Shown here one piece after another: positions 25,453 through 34,034 of a stretch of DNA of 64,000 bases. This stretch comes from Nocardia sp. alder85J (GTDB taxonomy: Bacteria > Actinomycetota > Actinomycetes > Mycobacteriales > Mycobacteriaceae). The stretch spans positions 372,001 to 436,000 of the forward strand of contig NZ_JAIUCZ020000002.1 of assembly GCF_020176955.2 (NCBI RefSeq), given 5' to 3'. Positions within the stretch are counted from its first letter, which is position 1, and every line of letters begins with the position of its first letter. Position numbers and translations under genes: made by a program. The notes under the pieces were generated by a model. The model ran no database searches, was not told the origin of the DNA, and saw nothing but the letters and a program-made list of their open reading frames with translations.

Positions 25453-25824
25453 TCAGGCCGTGGCACGCACCCGCAGCGCGGCCCGGACCAGCGGTATCTG
25501 CATCGGCAGCCGCAGTATCGAAACGATCCGAACCAGCTTGGACGTCTTGGGATTTCGCAGGGAATCCAGAGTGAACTGGATATTCGCCGGAAAGACCCCG
25601 AGGAACAACAACACCGCCAGCGACGCGCCCAGCCGGCGGGTGCGCGGCACCGCCAGCGCGGCCGCGACGGTGAGTTCGGCGACACCGGAGGCGTAGGTGT
25701 AGGTGCGTGCGCTGCCGGGCAATTGCGGCGGCACGATCGAATCGAACGGTTTCGGCGCGGCGAAATGCAGCACGCCCGTACCGAACAGCAGACTGGTGAG
25801 GAATCGTACTCGGCGATCGGCCAT
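25453..25824 (-). CDS. DoxX-like small membrane protein
   Basis: 123 aa with four predicted membrane helices: FLTSLLFGTGVLHF, ASGVAELTVAAALAV, LGASLAVLLFLGVFPAN and a last amphipathic helix. The pattern GVLHFAAPKPFDSIVPPQLPG then a Glu in the second helix is typical of the DoxX/MauE-like family; members are linked to quinone or thiol redox at the membrane. Function here is unknown. It starts 60 bases from the divergently transcribed K+ channel gene, so a short shared promoter region is likely. A related DoxX-like gene occurs at 48266. Confidence 0.75.
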   Translation of the reverse strand: MADRRVRFLTSLLFGTGVLHFAAPKPFDSIVPPQLPGSARTYTYASGVAELTVAAALAVPRTRRLGASLAVLLFLGVFPANIQFTLDSLRNPKTSKLVRIVSILRLPMQIPLVRAALRVRATA

Positions 25825-25884
25825 GGAGGCAGCATTCCACGCGCGTGCCCTCGGCGTCGAGGGGACCACCGCCGGTAGCATCTG

Positions 25885-26976
25885 GTGTCGTGCCGCAGAC
25901 GATCGGTGAACACGGTGTTCGGTGACAAGCCCGGACGCGGGCTGCCGCGATTGACCGACCGTCCCGATTACGCCCTGGTCGGGGTGCTGCGCGTCCCCGA
26001 ATTGGAGACCAGCCCCTGGGCCTCGCTGACCCGGCGGGTGTCGGCGGCGGTCGGCATGCTGGTGTTGTCCACGCTGGTCGTGTATTTCGGCCGCGGCGGC
26101 TATCACGACGTGAAGGGCACGGAACTGTCGCTGCTCGATGCCGCCTATTACGCGACGGTCTCGCTGTCGACCACCGGCTACGGCGACATCACCCCGATCA
26201 CCCCGGCGGCCCGGCTGATCAACATCGTGGTCATCACCCCGCTGCGCGTGATGTTCCTGATCGTGCTGGTCGGCACCACCCTGCAGGTGCTCACCGAACG
26301 GTCCCGGCAGGCGTTCAAGATCCAGCGTTGGAGGCGCAAGGTGCGGAACCACACCGTGATCGTGGGATACGGCACGAAGGGCCGGACGGCCGTCGACGCG
26401 ATGCTCGGCGATCGGGTCCGGCCCGATCAGATCGTCGTCGTCGACACCGATCCGGTCAGGCTCGAGGCCGCCGCCAACGCGGGTCTGGTCACGGTGCACG
26501 GCTCGGCCACCCAGGCGGACGTGCTGCGGCTGGCCGGGGTACAGCGCGCGGCGGCGGTCGTGGTGGCCGTCAACCGCGACGACACCGCGGTGATGGTGAC
26601 GCTCACCGCGCGCGAGCTCAACCCGGCCACCAAGATCGTCGCCTCGATCCGGGAATCGGAGAACACCCACCTGCTGCGGCAGTCCGGGGCCGACTCGGTG
26701 GTGGTCTCCTCGGAGACGGCGGGCCGGTTGCTGGGCATCGCCACCACCACCCCGAACGTGGTCGACATGATCGAGAATCTGCTCACCCCGGAACAGGGCC
26801 TGACCGTGACCGAACGCGACATCGAACCCGGCGAGGTGGGGGTGTCGCCCCGGCATCTGGGCGACATCGTGCTGGGGGTGGACCGCGCGGGCACGCTCAT
26901 CGAGGTCGGCGATTCGCGGGTCGACGCGCTCGAGGCCGGCGACAAACTGCTCTACCTCCGCCGGGTCCATGGCTGA
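25885..26976 (+). CDS. Two-helix potassium channel with RCK (TrkA-N) domain
   Basis: 363 aa. A first helix (VGMLVLSTLVVYF), a pore loop with selectivity filter TTGYGD, and a second helix (VITPLRVMFLIVLVG) are followed by an RCK domain with the NAD-binding Rossmann GYGTKGRTAVDAML and an acidic strand end VVVDTD. A C-terminal TrkA-C-like lobe closes the protein. It matches Rv3200c in place. The GTG at 25885 is the longest start without overlap; GTG 25906 and 25915 are possible. No strong ribosome site is visible. It is followed by nudC on the same strand. Confidence 0.9.
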   Translation: MSCRRRSVNTVFGDKPGRGLPRLTDRPDYALVGVLRVPELETSPWASLTRRVSAAVGMLVLSTLVVYFGRGGYHDVKGTELSLLDAAYYATVSLSTTGYGDITPITPAARLINIVVITPLRVMFLIVLVGTTLQVLTERSRQAFKIQRWRRKVRNHTVIVGYGTKGRTAVDAMLGDRVRPDQIVVVDTDPVRLEAAANAGLVTVHGSATQADVLRLAGVQRAAAVVVAVNRDDTAVMVTLTARELNPATKIVASIRESENTHLLRQSGADSVVVSSETAGRLLGIATTTPNVVDMIENLLTPEQGLTVTERDIEPGEVGVSPRHLGDIVLGVDRAGTLIEVGDSRVDALEAGDKLLYLRRVHG

Positions 26977-27040
26977 CGCCCGGGCCGCGATGCTCGCCGC
27001 CGCCTCCGGTCCGTACTCCGTTGCGCAGTACGCTCGTCTG

Positions 27041-27967
27041 GTGTCTGGATTTGAGCTGAAGGATGTGCCGCTGCTGTCGCGTTCCGCCCTCGACCGGGCC
27101 GAGACGCTACGCGATGACGAGCAGGCGTTGAAAGAAGGCTGGGCGCAGGCGCGGTTGTTGCGGATGAACCGCCGCGGCCAGATCCGGCTCGCCGACGGCG
27201 TTCCGGTGCTCGACGAGGCGAGCACACTGGCGGCCGAACCGGTCCCGCAGGCGGTGTTCCTCGGCGTCGACAGCGGCAGCCACGTCTGGGCGGTGCGGGA
27301 CAACGACATCGACGGCACCCTGGTGGATCTGCGCGCGGTCGGCGAATCGCTGCCCGCCGACGACATCAGCCTGGGCCTGCTGACCACCGCCATCGCACTG
27401 CTGAACTGGCACGACCGGGCCGGCTACAGCGCCGGCGACGGCACCGTCACCAGCCCGGTGAAGGGCGGCTGGTCCCGGATCAGCGAATCCGGTCACGAGG
27501 AATTCCCGCGCATCGATCCCGCGGTGATCTGCCTGGTGCACGACGGCGGCGAGCGAGTCCTGCTGGCCCGTCAGCACACCTGGCCGCCGACGATGTTCTC
27601 GCTGCTGGCCGGTTTCGTGGAGGCCGGGGAGTCGCTGGAGCGCTGCGTGGCCCGGGAGATCCAGGAGGAGGTCGGCGTGGATGTGCGCGACATCCGCTAC
27701 CTGGGCAGTCAGCCGTGGCCGCTGCCGCGCTCGCTGATGCTCGGCTTCGCCGCCGTCGCCGATCCCGAACAGCCGCTGGCCTTTTCCGACGGCGAGATCG
27801 CCGAGGCGCACTGGTTCACCCGCCACGAGGTGCGGCACGCGCTGTCCCTCGGCGCCTGGGGCTCGGTGACCGGCCGCAGCAGCGCCGGGGCCGAGGAGCA
27901 CAAACTCGTCCTGCCGGGCTCGATCTCGATCGCCCGCAGCATCATCGAGGCGTGGGCCGAGCAGTAA
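27041..27967 (+). CDS. nudC: NudC: NAD(H) pyrophosphatase / NAD-cap hydrolase
   Basis: 308 aa from GTG 27041. The Nudix box is complete (GFVEAGESLERCVAREIQEE) and is followed by the NudC signature SQPWPLPRS. It cleaves NADH to NMNH and AMP and removes NAD caps from RNA. The usual four zinc cysteines before the Nudix domain are absent: the segment NWHDRAGYSAGDGTV has none, as I recall for mycobacterial NudC. The start was set by similarity of SGFELKDVPLLSR to the mycobacterial N-terminus; an upstream ATG at 26969, overlapping the channel gene by 8 bases, is the alternative. Confidence 0.92.
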   Translation: MSGFELKDVPLLSRSALDRAETLRDDEQALKEGWAQARLLRMNRRGQIRLADGVPVLDEASTLAAEPVPQAVFLGVDSGSHVWAVRDNDIDGTLVDLRAVGESLPADDISLGLLTTAIALLNWHDRAGYSAGDGTVTSPVKGGWSRISESGHEEFPRIDPAVICLVHDGGERVLLARQHTWPPTMFSLLAGFVEAGESLERCVAREIQEEVGVDVRDIRYLGSQPWPLPRSLMLGFAAVADPEQPLAFSDGEIAEAHWFTRHEVRHALSLGAWGSVTGRSSAGAEEHKLVLPGSISIARSIIEAWAEQ

Positions 27968-28002
27968 CCCGGGCGCATCCCCGGTAACCGGGCACACGGA
28001 AA

Positions 28003-28027
28003 GAGGCGGGGCCGGAAGCCCCGCCTC
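28003..28027. terminator. Bidirectional terminator between nudC and mrx1
   Basis: Perfect 10-bp stem GAGGCGGGGC / GCCCCGCCTC with a five-base loop between two converging genes. No T-run on either side. Confidence 0.75.
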
Positions 28028-28059
28028 GGTAGGGGACGTGGTGCGAGCGGCCCGGCCGC

Positions 28060-28311
28060 TCAGCTGATCGCGGCGAGGGCCTGCTTCACCTGCACCAGGC
28101 TGGGATTGGTGGCGGTGGAACCGTCGCGGTACTTGATCGTCGGTACCACGTGGTTGCCGTTGTTCACGCTGCCGACGAATTCGGCGGCGGCGGGATCTTC
28201 CTCGATGTCGACCACGGTGTACGTGATGCCGGCCTCGTCGAGCTGCGTCTTGAGGCGCCGGCAGTAGCCACACCAGGTGGTCGAGTACATGGTCAGGTCG
28301 GTAGCAGTCAC
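28060..28311 (-). CDS. mrx1: Mycoredoxin-1, glutaredoxin-like oxidoreductase
   Basis: 83 aa thioredoxin-fold protein. The active site is WCGYC at about residues 13-17, followed by the cis-Pro loop VVPTI and the C-terminal helix. Mycoredoxin reduces mycothiol mixed disulfides through its first cysteine, using mycothiol in place of glutathione; this supports an actinobacterial host. Start is GTG with GGATGG upstream. In M. tuberculosis the gene lies between nudC and uvrD2, as here, although here it is on the opposite strand to both. Confidence 0.92.
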   Translation of the reverse strand: MTATDLTMYSTTWCGYCRRLKTQLDEAGITYTVVDIEEDPAAAEFVGSVNNGNHVVPTIKYRDGSTATNPSLVQVKQALAAIS

Positions 28312-28362
28312 CCATCCTGCAACAACGTGCCGGTGGATCGTGTTCCCCCGGCGCGACGGGGC

Positions 28363-28821
28363 TCAGTCGTCGGTGTCGTCCAGATCACCGTCCCAGCCGA
28401 GCTGGTCGGCGATCCAGCCGTCGAACTGGATGGACGCCTCCATCCAGCTGGTCATGTTGCTGACGAAGAAGTTCAGGTCGACCCGGTTCGGGACGATCAG
28501 CTGGTACTCGGTGACCATCCGGACCGACCCGTCCTCCTGGGTGAGAGTGTAGGCCTTGGGCCACAAGGTTTCCCGGTTCCAGGCATCGAGCGCGCCGAGC
28601 AGCACCGGTTTGGCCTCCAGCGGGAAGACCCGGTCGTAGTAGGTACGCATGGCGAACAGCTCGTGCTGTGTGCCCCGGAAGATGAAATAGATCCGGAACC
28701 CCTCGTAGGGCGCGACGAGGTCACCCTCGTCGTCGACCCCGTAGGTGAGCTCCATCTGGTCGAGCAACTCGGCGACGAGGTCCCGGTTCGGTCGCACCAA
28801 CTGCTTCGCATCGTCGGGCAT
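28363..28821 (-). CDS. YbjN domain protein
   Basis: 152 aa with the YbjN-type fold: [21 protein letters not shown] at the start, then FRIYFIFRG and a tail of VDLNFFVSN. YbjN proteins resemble type III secretion chaperones in structure; their cell role in actinobacteria is not established. ATG at 28821 has GGGGGAG nine bases upstream. A GTG at 28854 with AAGGGG upstream would add 11 residues. The C-terminus is very acidic (DGDLDDTDD). It is transcribed away from uvrD2 and toward mrx1, 51 bases upstream of it, so the two may be cotranscribed. Confidence 0.8.
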   Translation of the reverse strand: MPDDAKQLVRPNRDLVAELLDQMELTYGVDDEGDLVAPYEGFRIYFIFRGTQHELFAMRTYYDRVFPLEAKPVLLGALDAWNRETLWPKAYTLTQEDGSVRMVTEYQLIVPNRVDLNFFVSNMTSWMEASIQFDGWIADQLGWDGDLDDTDD

Positions 28822-28956
28822 CGACTGATTCTCCCCCGACACGTCCGCGGCCACCGGTTATCCCCTTCCACTCGTGCTTCGCTGACCATCCTGCCGGATG
28901 CGGCCGGGTGGCTGGTCACGACGCCGGTGCCCGTCATCGTGTCGGTGCGCGCTGTC

Positions 28957-31158
28957 ATGATGGTGGCCGTGTCTCCCACGGTCCCGGCCACCTCCGCCGC
29001 ACATCGCCCGCCGCCCGCCGGACTCGACCCGGAGCAGGCCGCGGCGGTGCTCGCGCCGCGCGGGCCGGTCTGTGTGCTGGCCGGCGCCGGCACCGGAAAG
29101 ACCAGGACGATCACCCATCGCATCGCGAATCTGGTGTCCGCCGGGCATGTCCGGGCCGACCAGGTGCTCGCGGTCACCTTCACCGCCCGTGCCGCCGGCG
29201 AACTGCGGAACCGATTACGCACGCTCGGGCTCGGCGGTGAGGCGGCCGCGGTGCAAGCGCGCACTTTCCATGCGGCAGCGCTGCGGCAGCTGAAGTATTT
29301 CTGGCCGCAGATCGTCGGCGACGTGCCGTGGCGGCTGCTGGACAGCAAATTCCAGATCGTGGCCCAGGCGGCGCAGCGCAGCGGGGTGTTGCGCGCCGGC
29401 GGCGGGGCCGCCGAGGGCGTCCGCGATCTGGCCGGTGAGATCGAATGGGCCAAGGCCTCGCTGGTCGCCCCGGAGGATTACGCCGCGGTGGCCGCCCGGC
29501 TGCGCCGCGAGACCCCCTACGACGCTCACAAGGTGGCCGATGTCTACGCCGGTTACGAGTCGCTGAAGAGCACCGCCGACGGCCTGCTGCTGGACTTCGA
29601 CGATCTGCTGCTGCACACCGCGGCCGCGCTGGAGGACTACTCCTCCGTCGCCGAGGAGTTCCGCGGCCGCTATCGCTGCTTCGTCGTCGACGAATACCAG
29701 GACGTCACCCCCCTTCAGCAGCGGGTGCTCGACGCCTGGCTGGGTGACCGCGACGACCTGACCGTCGTCGGCGACGCCAACCAGACCATCTACTCCTTCA
29801 CCGGCGCCACCCCCGGCTTCCTGCTCGATTTCTCCCGGCGTTTCCCGGAGGCGACGGTGGTCCGGCTGGAACGTGACTATCGCTCCACCCCGCAGGTGGT
29901 GTCGCTGGCCAACCGGGTCATCGGCGCCGCGCGCGGCCGCATCGCGGGCACCCGGTTGCAGCTGATCGGGCAACGCCCCGACGGCCCCGAGCCCACCTTC
30001 GCCGAATTCGACGACGAGCCCGCCGAGGCCGCGGCCGTCGCGCGGGCCATCGCCCGCCTGCTGGGCCAGGGCGTCGCGGCGGCCGAGATCGCGGTGCTGT
30101 ACCGCATCAACGCGCAGTCGGAGGCCTACGAACAGGCGCTCACCGAGGCCGGGGTGGCCTATCAGGTGCGCGGCGGCGAAGGATTCTTCCAGCGGCCCGA
30201 GGTGCGGCAGGCGGTGCTGGCCCTGCGGCAGGCGGCGGCCCGCGACGATCTGCCGGACGCCCGCGGCCCCGAACTGGTCACCCTGGTCCGCGCGGTGCTG
30301 GCCCGGCTCGGCCTCACCACCGAGGAGCCGTCCGGTCTCCAGGCCCGGGAGCGCTGGGCGTCGCTGGTGGCGCTGGTGGCGCTGACCGAGGAGCTGGCCG
30401 CGGCGGAGCCCGAGTTGGACCTGTCCGGCCTACTGCGCGAGCTGGCGACCCGCGCCGAATCCCGGCACCCACCGACCGTGCAGGGCGTCACCCTCGCCTC
30501 GCTGCACGCCGCCAAGGGGCTGGAATGGGATGCGGTCTTCCTGGTCGGCCTGGCCGACGGCACGCTGCCGATCGCCCATGTCCTCGGCGAGGGCGGCGCG
30601 GTCACCGACGAGGCCGCGCTGGAGGAGGAGCGCCGGTTGCTCTACGTGGGTGTCACCCGTGCCCGGGAGTATCTGCAACTGTCGTGGGCGCTGTCGCGGG
30701 CCCAGGGCAGTCGCCGGGTGCGCCGCCGCAGCCGGTTCCTCACCGGTCTGGTACCCGAGGACTCCCCGGCGTCGCTGGTGGCCCGGCCCGCGAGCGACCG
30801 CGGCGACCGGAATCGCCGGTTGCCGGGTTGCCGGGTGTGCGGTCGCTCACTGCTCAATACCACCGATACATTGCTCGGCCGTTGCTCCGGCTGTCCGGGT
30901 GAAGTGGACACCACGCTGCTGGGCGCGTTGCAGGACTGGCGGCGGGACAAGGCGGTCGAGCTGTCGGTGAAGACCTTCGCCGTGCTCAGCGCCACCACCC
31001 TCACCGCGATCGCGGAACAGGCGCCGCTGGACGAGCGGGCGCTCACCGCCATCCCCGGGATGGGCGCTGCCAAATTGCGGCAGTACGGCCCCGACATCCT
31101 GCGTATCGTGCGATCCCGCTATCCCGCGCAAGACCCCAAAACCGCAGGTCAAAAATAA
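28957..31158 (+). CDS. uvrD2: UvrD2: SF1A DNA helicase with zinc motif and HRDC domain
   Basis: 733 aa. Motor motifs: [11 protein letters not shown] (41-51), [49 protein letters not shown] and [10 protein letters not shown] tetracysteine motif (CRVCGR and CSGC) and a C-terminal HRDC domain ([17 protein letters not shown]) identify UvrD2 rather than UvrD1/PcrA. UvrD2 is a 3'-5' helicase, essential in mycobacteria. ATG 28957 and 28960 are adjacent candidates; an open frame continues far upstream but lacks helicase sequence. The A-rich element of the whiB7 promoter overlaps its last codons. Confidence 0.94.
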   Translation: MMVAVSPTVPATSAAHRPPPAGLDPEQAAAVLAPRGPVCVLAGAGTGKTRTITHRIANLVSAGHVRADQVLAVTFTARAAGELRNRLRTLGLGGEAAAVQARTFHAAALRQLKYFWPQIVGDVPWRLLDSKFQIVAQAAQRSGVLRAGGGAAEGVRDLAGEIEWAKASLVAPEDYAAVAARLRRETPYDAHKVADVYAGYESLKSTADGLLLDFDDLLLHTAAALEDYSSVAEEFRGRYRCFVVDEYQDVTPLQQRVLDAWLGDRDDLTVVGDANQTIYSFTGATPGFLLDFSRRFPEATVVRLERDYRSTPQVVSLANRVIGAARGRIAGTRLQLIGQRPDGPEPTFAEFDDEPAEAAAVARAIARLLGQGVAAAEIAVLYRINAQSEAYEQALTEAGVAYQVRGGEGFFQRPEVRQAVLALRQAAARDDLPDARGPELVTLVRAVLARLGLTTEEPSGLQARERWASLVALVALTEELAAAEPELDLSGLLRELATRAESRHPPTVQGVTLASLHAAKGLEWDAVFLVGLADGTLPIAHVLGEGGAVTDEAALEEERRLLYVGVTRAREYLQLSWALSRAQGSRRVRRRSRFLTGLVPEDSPASLVARPASDRGDRNRRLPGCRVCGRSLLNTTDTLLGRCSGCPGEVDTTLLGALQDWRRDKAVELSVKTFAVLSATTLTAIAEQAPLDERALTAIPGMGAAKLRQYGPDILRIVRSRYPAQDPKTAGQK

Positions 31159-31189
31159 GTTGTGCGATCGTGTGAGCCCGTTTTAGGGT
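31151..31189 (+). promoter_or_regulatory. whiB7 promoter, WhiB7-autoregulated type
   Basis: AAAAAT (31151-31156) lies exactly three bases before TTGTGC (31160-31165, -35). After an 18-base spacer comes TAGGGT (31184-31189, -10). An AT-rich element three bases upstream of -35 is the known binding place of the WhiB7 AT-hook at its regulon promoters, including its own. Transcription should start near 31196, leaving a leader of about 550 bases. Confidence 0.75.
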
Positions 31190-31285
31190 GGGATCACGGA
31201 CCGGGAACAATTCCCGGTGCGCACAGTGGTTTCAGACCACGAATACAGCGACCATCACGACGAGTTCATGGAGGGAGGCAGACAG

Positions 31286-31606
31286 ATGAACGGAATCACG
31301 AACTTCGTGAGCGCCGGTATGTACACCGGCATGTCCGAGATGACGTTCGTGTCCGTCTCCCGGGGGGTCCTCGCTCCGCAGGGGACCGGTCTGTCGATTG
31401 CAAGCGTTTTCGGTGCCGGAATGCAAGCGCCGAAGCATGAAATCAAGACGGACAAGCACGCGTGGGGTTGGCACCCGGTAGCCGCGAAAGCAGCCATCGA
31501 TGCCTATGCAGCCGACCGGCCGGTCGACCAGCAGGCAGCCCGCCTCCGCAATGCCAGCCCAGCGCCCGTGATCAGCAGAGTTCGACTACGAAGTCGACAA
31601 CGGTAG
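31286..31606 (+). CDS. Upstream ORF in the whiB7 leader (106 codons)
   Basis: ATG 31286 has a strong GGGAGG seven bases upstream, and the first 75 codons have host-like GC-rich third positions, so it is probably translated. The peptide (MNGITNFVSAGMYTGMSEMT...) is not a known domain; it contains four Met in the first 30 residues and a basic tail (RVRLRSRQR). Known whiB7/wblC leaders carry an upstream ORF whose translation governs a terminator. Here the stop codon lies 20 bases before the terminator stem, so a ribosome stalled or terminating there could cover the stem's left arm. Role in sensing antibiotics is inferred. It could instead be a short protein of its own. Confidence 0.55.
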   Translation: MNGITNFVSAGMYTGMSEMTFVSVSRGVLAPQGTGLSIASVFGAGMQAPKHEIKTDKHAWGWHPVAAKAAIDAYAADRPVDQQAARLRNASPAPVISRVRLRSRQR

Positions 31607-31625
31607 GGAACACCACCCAGCCTCC

Positions 31626-31714
31626 TGGCCACGGATCGCTCGAAGCGAAACCGTGGCCACAGTTTTAAGGCCCTTCAGCCACCCGGCCCCGGTTTCGCGG
31701 AAGACAACGAAACC
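31626..31714 (+). promoter_or_regulatory. whiB7 attenuator: intrinsic terminator with competing antiterminator helix
   Basis: Terminator: TGGCCACGG (31626-31634) pairs with CCGTGGCCA (31651-31659), with an inner CGCT/AGCG pair, then TTTT at 31663-31666. Alternative: GCGAAACCG (31645-31653), which includes the start of the terminator's right arm, is exactly complementary to CGGTTTCGC (31690-31698), a 9-bp helix that would break the terminator. A third hairpin, GGTTTCG (31691-31697) with CGAAACC (31708-31714), competes with the antiterminator. The set forms a switch in front of whiB7. Confidence 0.75.
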
Positions 31715-31743
31715 ACCGCTGCAACGAGCTGAAGGAGCAAGAC

Positions 31744-32052
31744 GTGTCCACCGCGACCACTCCTCGCGTGACATGCCGAAACACCGTGGCCTCCACTCCC
31801 CGTACCCGGGGAGTCGCGCTCAACCTGCCCTGCCGAGTCGGTAACCCCGATCTGTGGTTCGCCGAGAGCCCGGCCGAGCTGGAAGAGGCGAAGGCGCTGT
31901 GCGCAACCTGCCCGATCCGTACCGGCTGCCTGCGGGCGGCCCTGGATCGCGCCGAGCCCTGGGGGGTCTGGGGCGGCGAGATCTTCGATCAGGGTGAGGT
32001 GATCGCCCGCAAGCGGCCGCGTGGCCGCCCGCGCAAGATCGCCCTGGTGTGA
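31744..32052 (+). CDS. whiB7: WhiB7 transcriptional activator of intrinsic antibiotic resistance
   Basis: 102 aa. Cys30, Cys53, Cys56 and Cys62 (C-x22-C-x2-C-x5-C) bind a 4Fe-4S cluster. WGVWGGE at 73-79 contacts the sigma-A region 4. The AT-hook RGRPRK at 93-98, unique to WhiB7 among WhiB proteins, reads A/T-rich DNA beside -35 elements. WhiB7 induces resistance genes when translation is inhibited and activates its own promoter. The GTG start has GAAGGAG upstream. The place right after uvrD2 and the attenuated leader confirm the identity. Confidence 0.95.
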   Translation: MSTATTPRVTCRNTVASTPRTRGVALNLPCRVGNPDLWFAESPAELEEAKALCATCPIRTGCLRAALDRAEPWGVWGGEIFDQGEVIARKRPRGRPRKIALV

Positions 32053-32123
32053 GCGCCGGTTCCGGCCCTCGGTCACACCGCCCCGGGCGTACCGCCCGCG
32101 CCGCCCGTGTTCCCTACGACCAG

Positions 32124-32159
32124 CGAGCCTCGCATCTCTGTCCCGAGATGCGGGGCTCG
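32124..32159 (+). terminator. Intrinsic terminator after whiB7
   Basis: A 15-bp stem (32124-32138 with 32145-32159, one G-T pair) and six-base loop, followed by TTCTGT. It separates whiB7 from the converging cupin gene. Confidence 0.8.
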
Positions 32160-32196
32160 TTCTGTGTCCGGGTCGCCGGGTCCGGGGCGAGGCCGA

Positions 32197-32928
32197 TCAA
32201 GCCGGGAAGGTGATCTCCGGAACCTCGCCGTGGTCCAGCAGGAAATACCCGAGGAACGTCACCCCCTCCGCCAGCGCGTCGAACCGCGCGATCCGAACCC
32301 CCTCCGGTTCGTAGAAGGTATCCCCGGGCCGCAGTACCGATTCCGGCTCACCCTCGATCCCGTAGACCACCGACCCGGTCTCGATGCTGCCGAACACCGG
32401 CCCGTTGTGCACATGCAGCCCGCCCTCTACCCCCGGAGCCAGGGTGATGCGCCGGATCTCGACCCGCTCGGTGGCCCGCGCCGGCGTCAGCGCCTGATCC
32501 AGCAGGATCACCCGATCGATCGGCAGGACGTCCGCGCCGCCGTCGAGATACTCGGCATCGCCGACCGGGCCCCCGGCCTCGGTCCCGCTGCCGTCGGCCG
32601 CGATCTCCTCGATCGCGAGATGGGTCATGGGTGCGGCGGGAGCGGCTCCGTGCCAATGCCATTCACCCGCATCGATGTGCACTGTATCCCCGGCCCCGAC
32701 ATTCTCGACCGGCCCACCCCGCCGCTGCACCCGCCCGCTACCCGCCGTGACGACCAACGTCTGGCCCAGCGGATGCCGGTGCCAGACCGTGCGAGCCCCC
32801 GGCGCGAACCGCACACTGTCGACCTGCGTCCGTGATCGCCCGTCCGGCGCCACGATCGGCTCGATCCAGGCGTCACCGGTGAACCATTCGGCGGGAGCAA
32901 CGGTGACGGCGGCCCGTGAGATACGCAT
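32197..32928 (-). CDS. Bicupin protein
   Basis: 243 aa with two cupin barrels. The first has VWHRHPLGQTLVVTAGSG and HIDAGEWHWHGA, with the full set of metal-binding His. The second has GLHVHNGPVFGSIETGSV and GDTFYEPEGV, with one of the His of motif 1 retained and no His in motif 2, so it probably binds no metal. Such proteins are often detoxifying dioxygenases or lyases, but no substrate can be named. AAGGA lies 9 bases upstream of the ATG. It lies downstream of the TetR gene on the same strand, 286 bases apart. Confidence 0.75.
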   Translation of the reverse strand: MRISRAAVTVAPAEWFTGDAWIEPIVAPDGRSRTQVDSVRFAPGARTVWHRHPLGQTLVVTAGSGRVQRRGGPVENVGAGDTVHIDAGEWHWHGAAPAAPMTHLAIEEIAADGSGTEAGGPVGDAEYLDGGADVLPIDRVILLDQALTPARATERVEIRRITLAPGVEGGLHVHNGPVFGSIETGSVVYGIEGEPESVLRPGDTFYEPEGVRIARFDALAEGVTFLGYFLLDHGEVPEITFPA

Positions 32929-33214
32929 GTGTCGATTCCTTCGGTTGTACTGTCCGGCAATGTGTTCCACGCGCGGCGTCGCCGATGCACGTGACGCGCG
33001 CGGGTGCCCCTGTCCCGGTCGATACCGGCGGCGGGCCTCGGAAATTCCGGCGTCACGCCGCAGCCTGTGCGGCAGCGTTGTCCACGGTTCGATCGGCGGC
33101 GCGAACCGTGCGGTGTGCGTGGCCTGTAATTCAGCTGTGTGGGGGTGGTCCGTCGAGGCAGCAATGGCCTGCTGCCGCACGCTCATGGCCGGTGATCCGG
33201 TCTGCGGAGGGGTG

Positions 33215-33799
33215 TCACCATCCGGTGGCGTGCGCGGCGAGGAGTGCGAGGATGCCCGCGACGGCCTGATCGAAGACCTCCGCCGCATCGGCCGCGCGCG
33301 CGAGCACATACCCGCCTTGCAGCGTGGCGACGAGTGCGGCGGCGGTGGCTGCGGGATCGAGCGGCGGCCGTAGTTCGCCGCGATCGAGCCCCTCCCGGAT
33401 CACCCGCGTGAGCCGCTCACGCAGCCAGGTGAGCGTCTCCTCCACCGGCGCCCGGAGCGCGGGAGTGCCCATCACGTCCGGATCCTGGGTGAGCCCGCCG
33501 ATCGGGCAGCCGCGCAACACTTCTCGTTCACGACGCAGGTATGCGGAGATGCGATCGAAGGCCGTGCCGGGGACTGTGAGTTGCGCCTCGACGCCCGCTC
33601 GCATCTCCGCGGCGGTCCGGCGGATGGCGGCCTCCGCGAGCTCCTCCTTGCCGGTGAAATGGTGGTACATGCTGCCCTGCCCAGCGCCGGCCCGCTGCTG
33701 GATGGTCTTCGGGCTGGTGCCGACATACCCACGCTCCCAGAGCAATTCGCGAGTGCTGTCGATGAGGCGATCCCGTGTTCCCACCCTGTCAGTGTACAT
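33215..33799 (-). CDS. TetR/AcrR-family transcriptional regulator
   Basis: 194 aa. The helix-turn-helix is LIDSTRELLWERGYVGTSPK and IQQRAGAGQGSMYHHFTGKEEL; the C-terminal half is an all-helical ligand domain of the TetR_C group seen in LmrA/YxaF-like repressors (LRGCPIGGLTQDP). The ATG at 33799 falls inside a 22-base palindrome; a GTG at 33784 just after it is a credible alternative start that would leave the operator upstream. Self-repression is likely. Possible targets are its own gene and the bicupin gene downstream. Confidence 0.85.
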   Translation of the reverse strand: MYTDRVGTRDRLIDSTRELLWERGYVGTSPKTIQQRAGAGQGSMYHHFTGKEELAEAAIRRTAAEMRAGVEAQLTVPGTAFDRISAYLRREREVLRGCPIGGLTQDPDVMGTPALRAPVEETLTWLRERLTRVIREGLDRGELRPPLDPAATAAALVATLQGGYVLARAADAAEVFDQAVAGILALLAAHATGW

Positions 33800-33807
33800 A
33801 CTGATAG
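33786..33807. promoter_or_regulatory. Near-perfect 22-bp TetR-type operator
   Basis: CTGTCAGTGTA-CATACTGATAG: 8 of 11 base pairs are symmetric. It overlaps the candidate start codon of the TetR gene, as expected for an autorepressor. Confidence 0.6.
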
Positions 33808-33993
33808 GTACAGAAACTAGTGTGGCCACCGTGACCGGACCCGAGCGTCGGCACGAACCTGACCGATCCCCATGGGTGCGGGCCCGTTCCCTTTCGGCAT
33901 GGTGCCGGTGGCCGGGCGTCCGCGGCTGCGGGCGATACGTGAGGACTCACTGCCGCGACCGCCGGGTGCGAGGCTGAATCGCCGGTGGTGTGG

Positions 33994-34021
33994 TTGCTCA
34001 CCGGTGGGGGCCGGTGAGCAA
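33994..34021 (-). terminator. Terminator after the ABC1 kinase gene
   Basis: Perfect 11-bp stem TTGCTCACCGG / CCGGTGAGCAA with a six-base loop, 13 bases past the stop of the leftward kinase gene. No T-run. Confidence 0.65.
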
Positions 34022-34034
34022 TCCGGGTGAAAGT

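Noticed and set aside
28150..28956. Long open frame continuous with the N-terminus of UvrD2
   Set aside because: It runs antisense to mrx1 and the YbjN gene, has no helicase sequence, and UvrD2 homologues begin near 28957.
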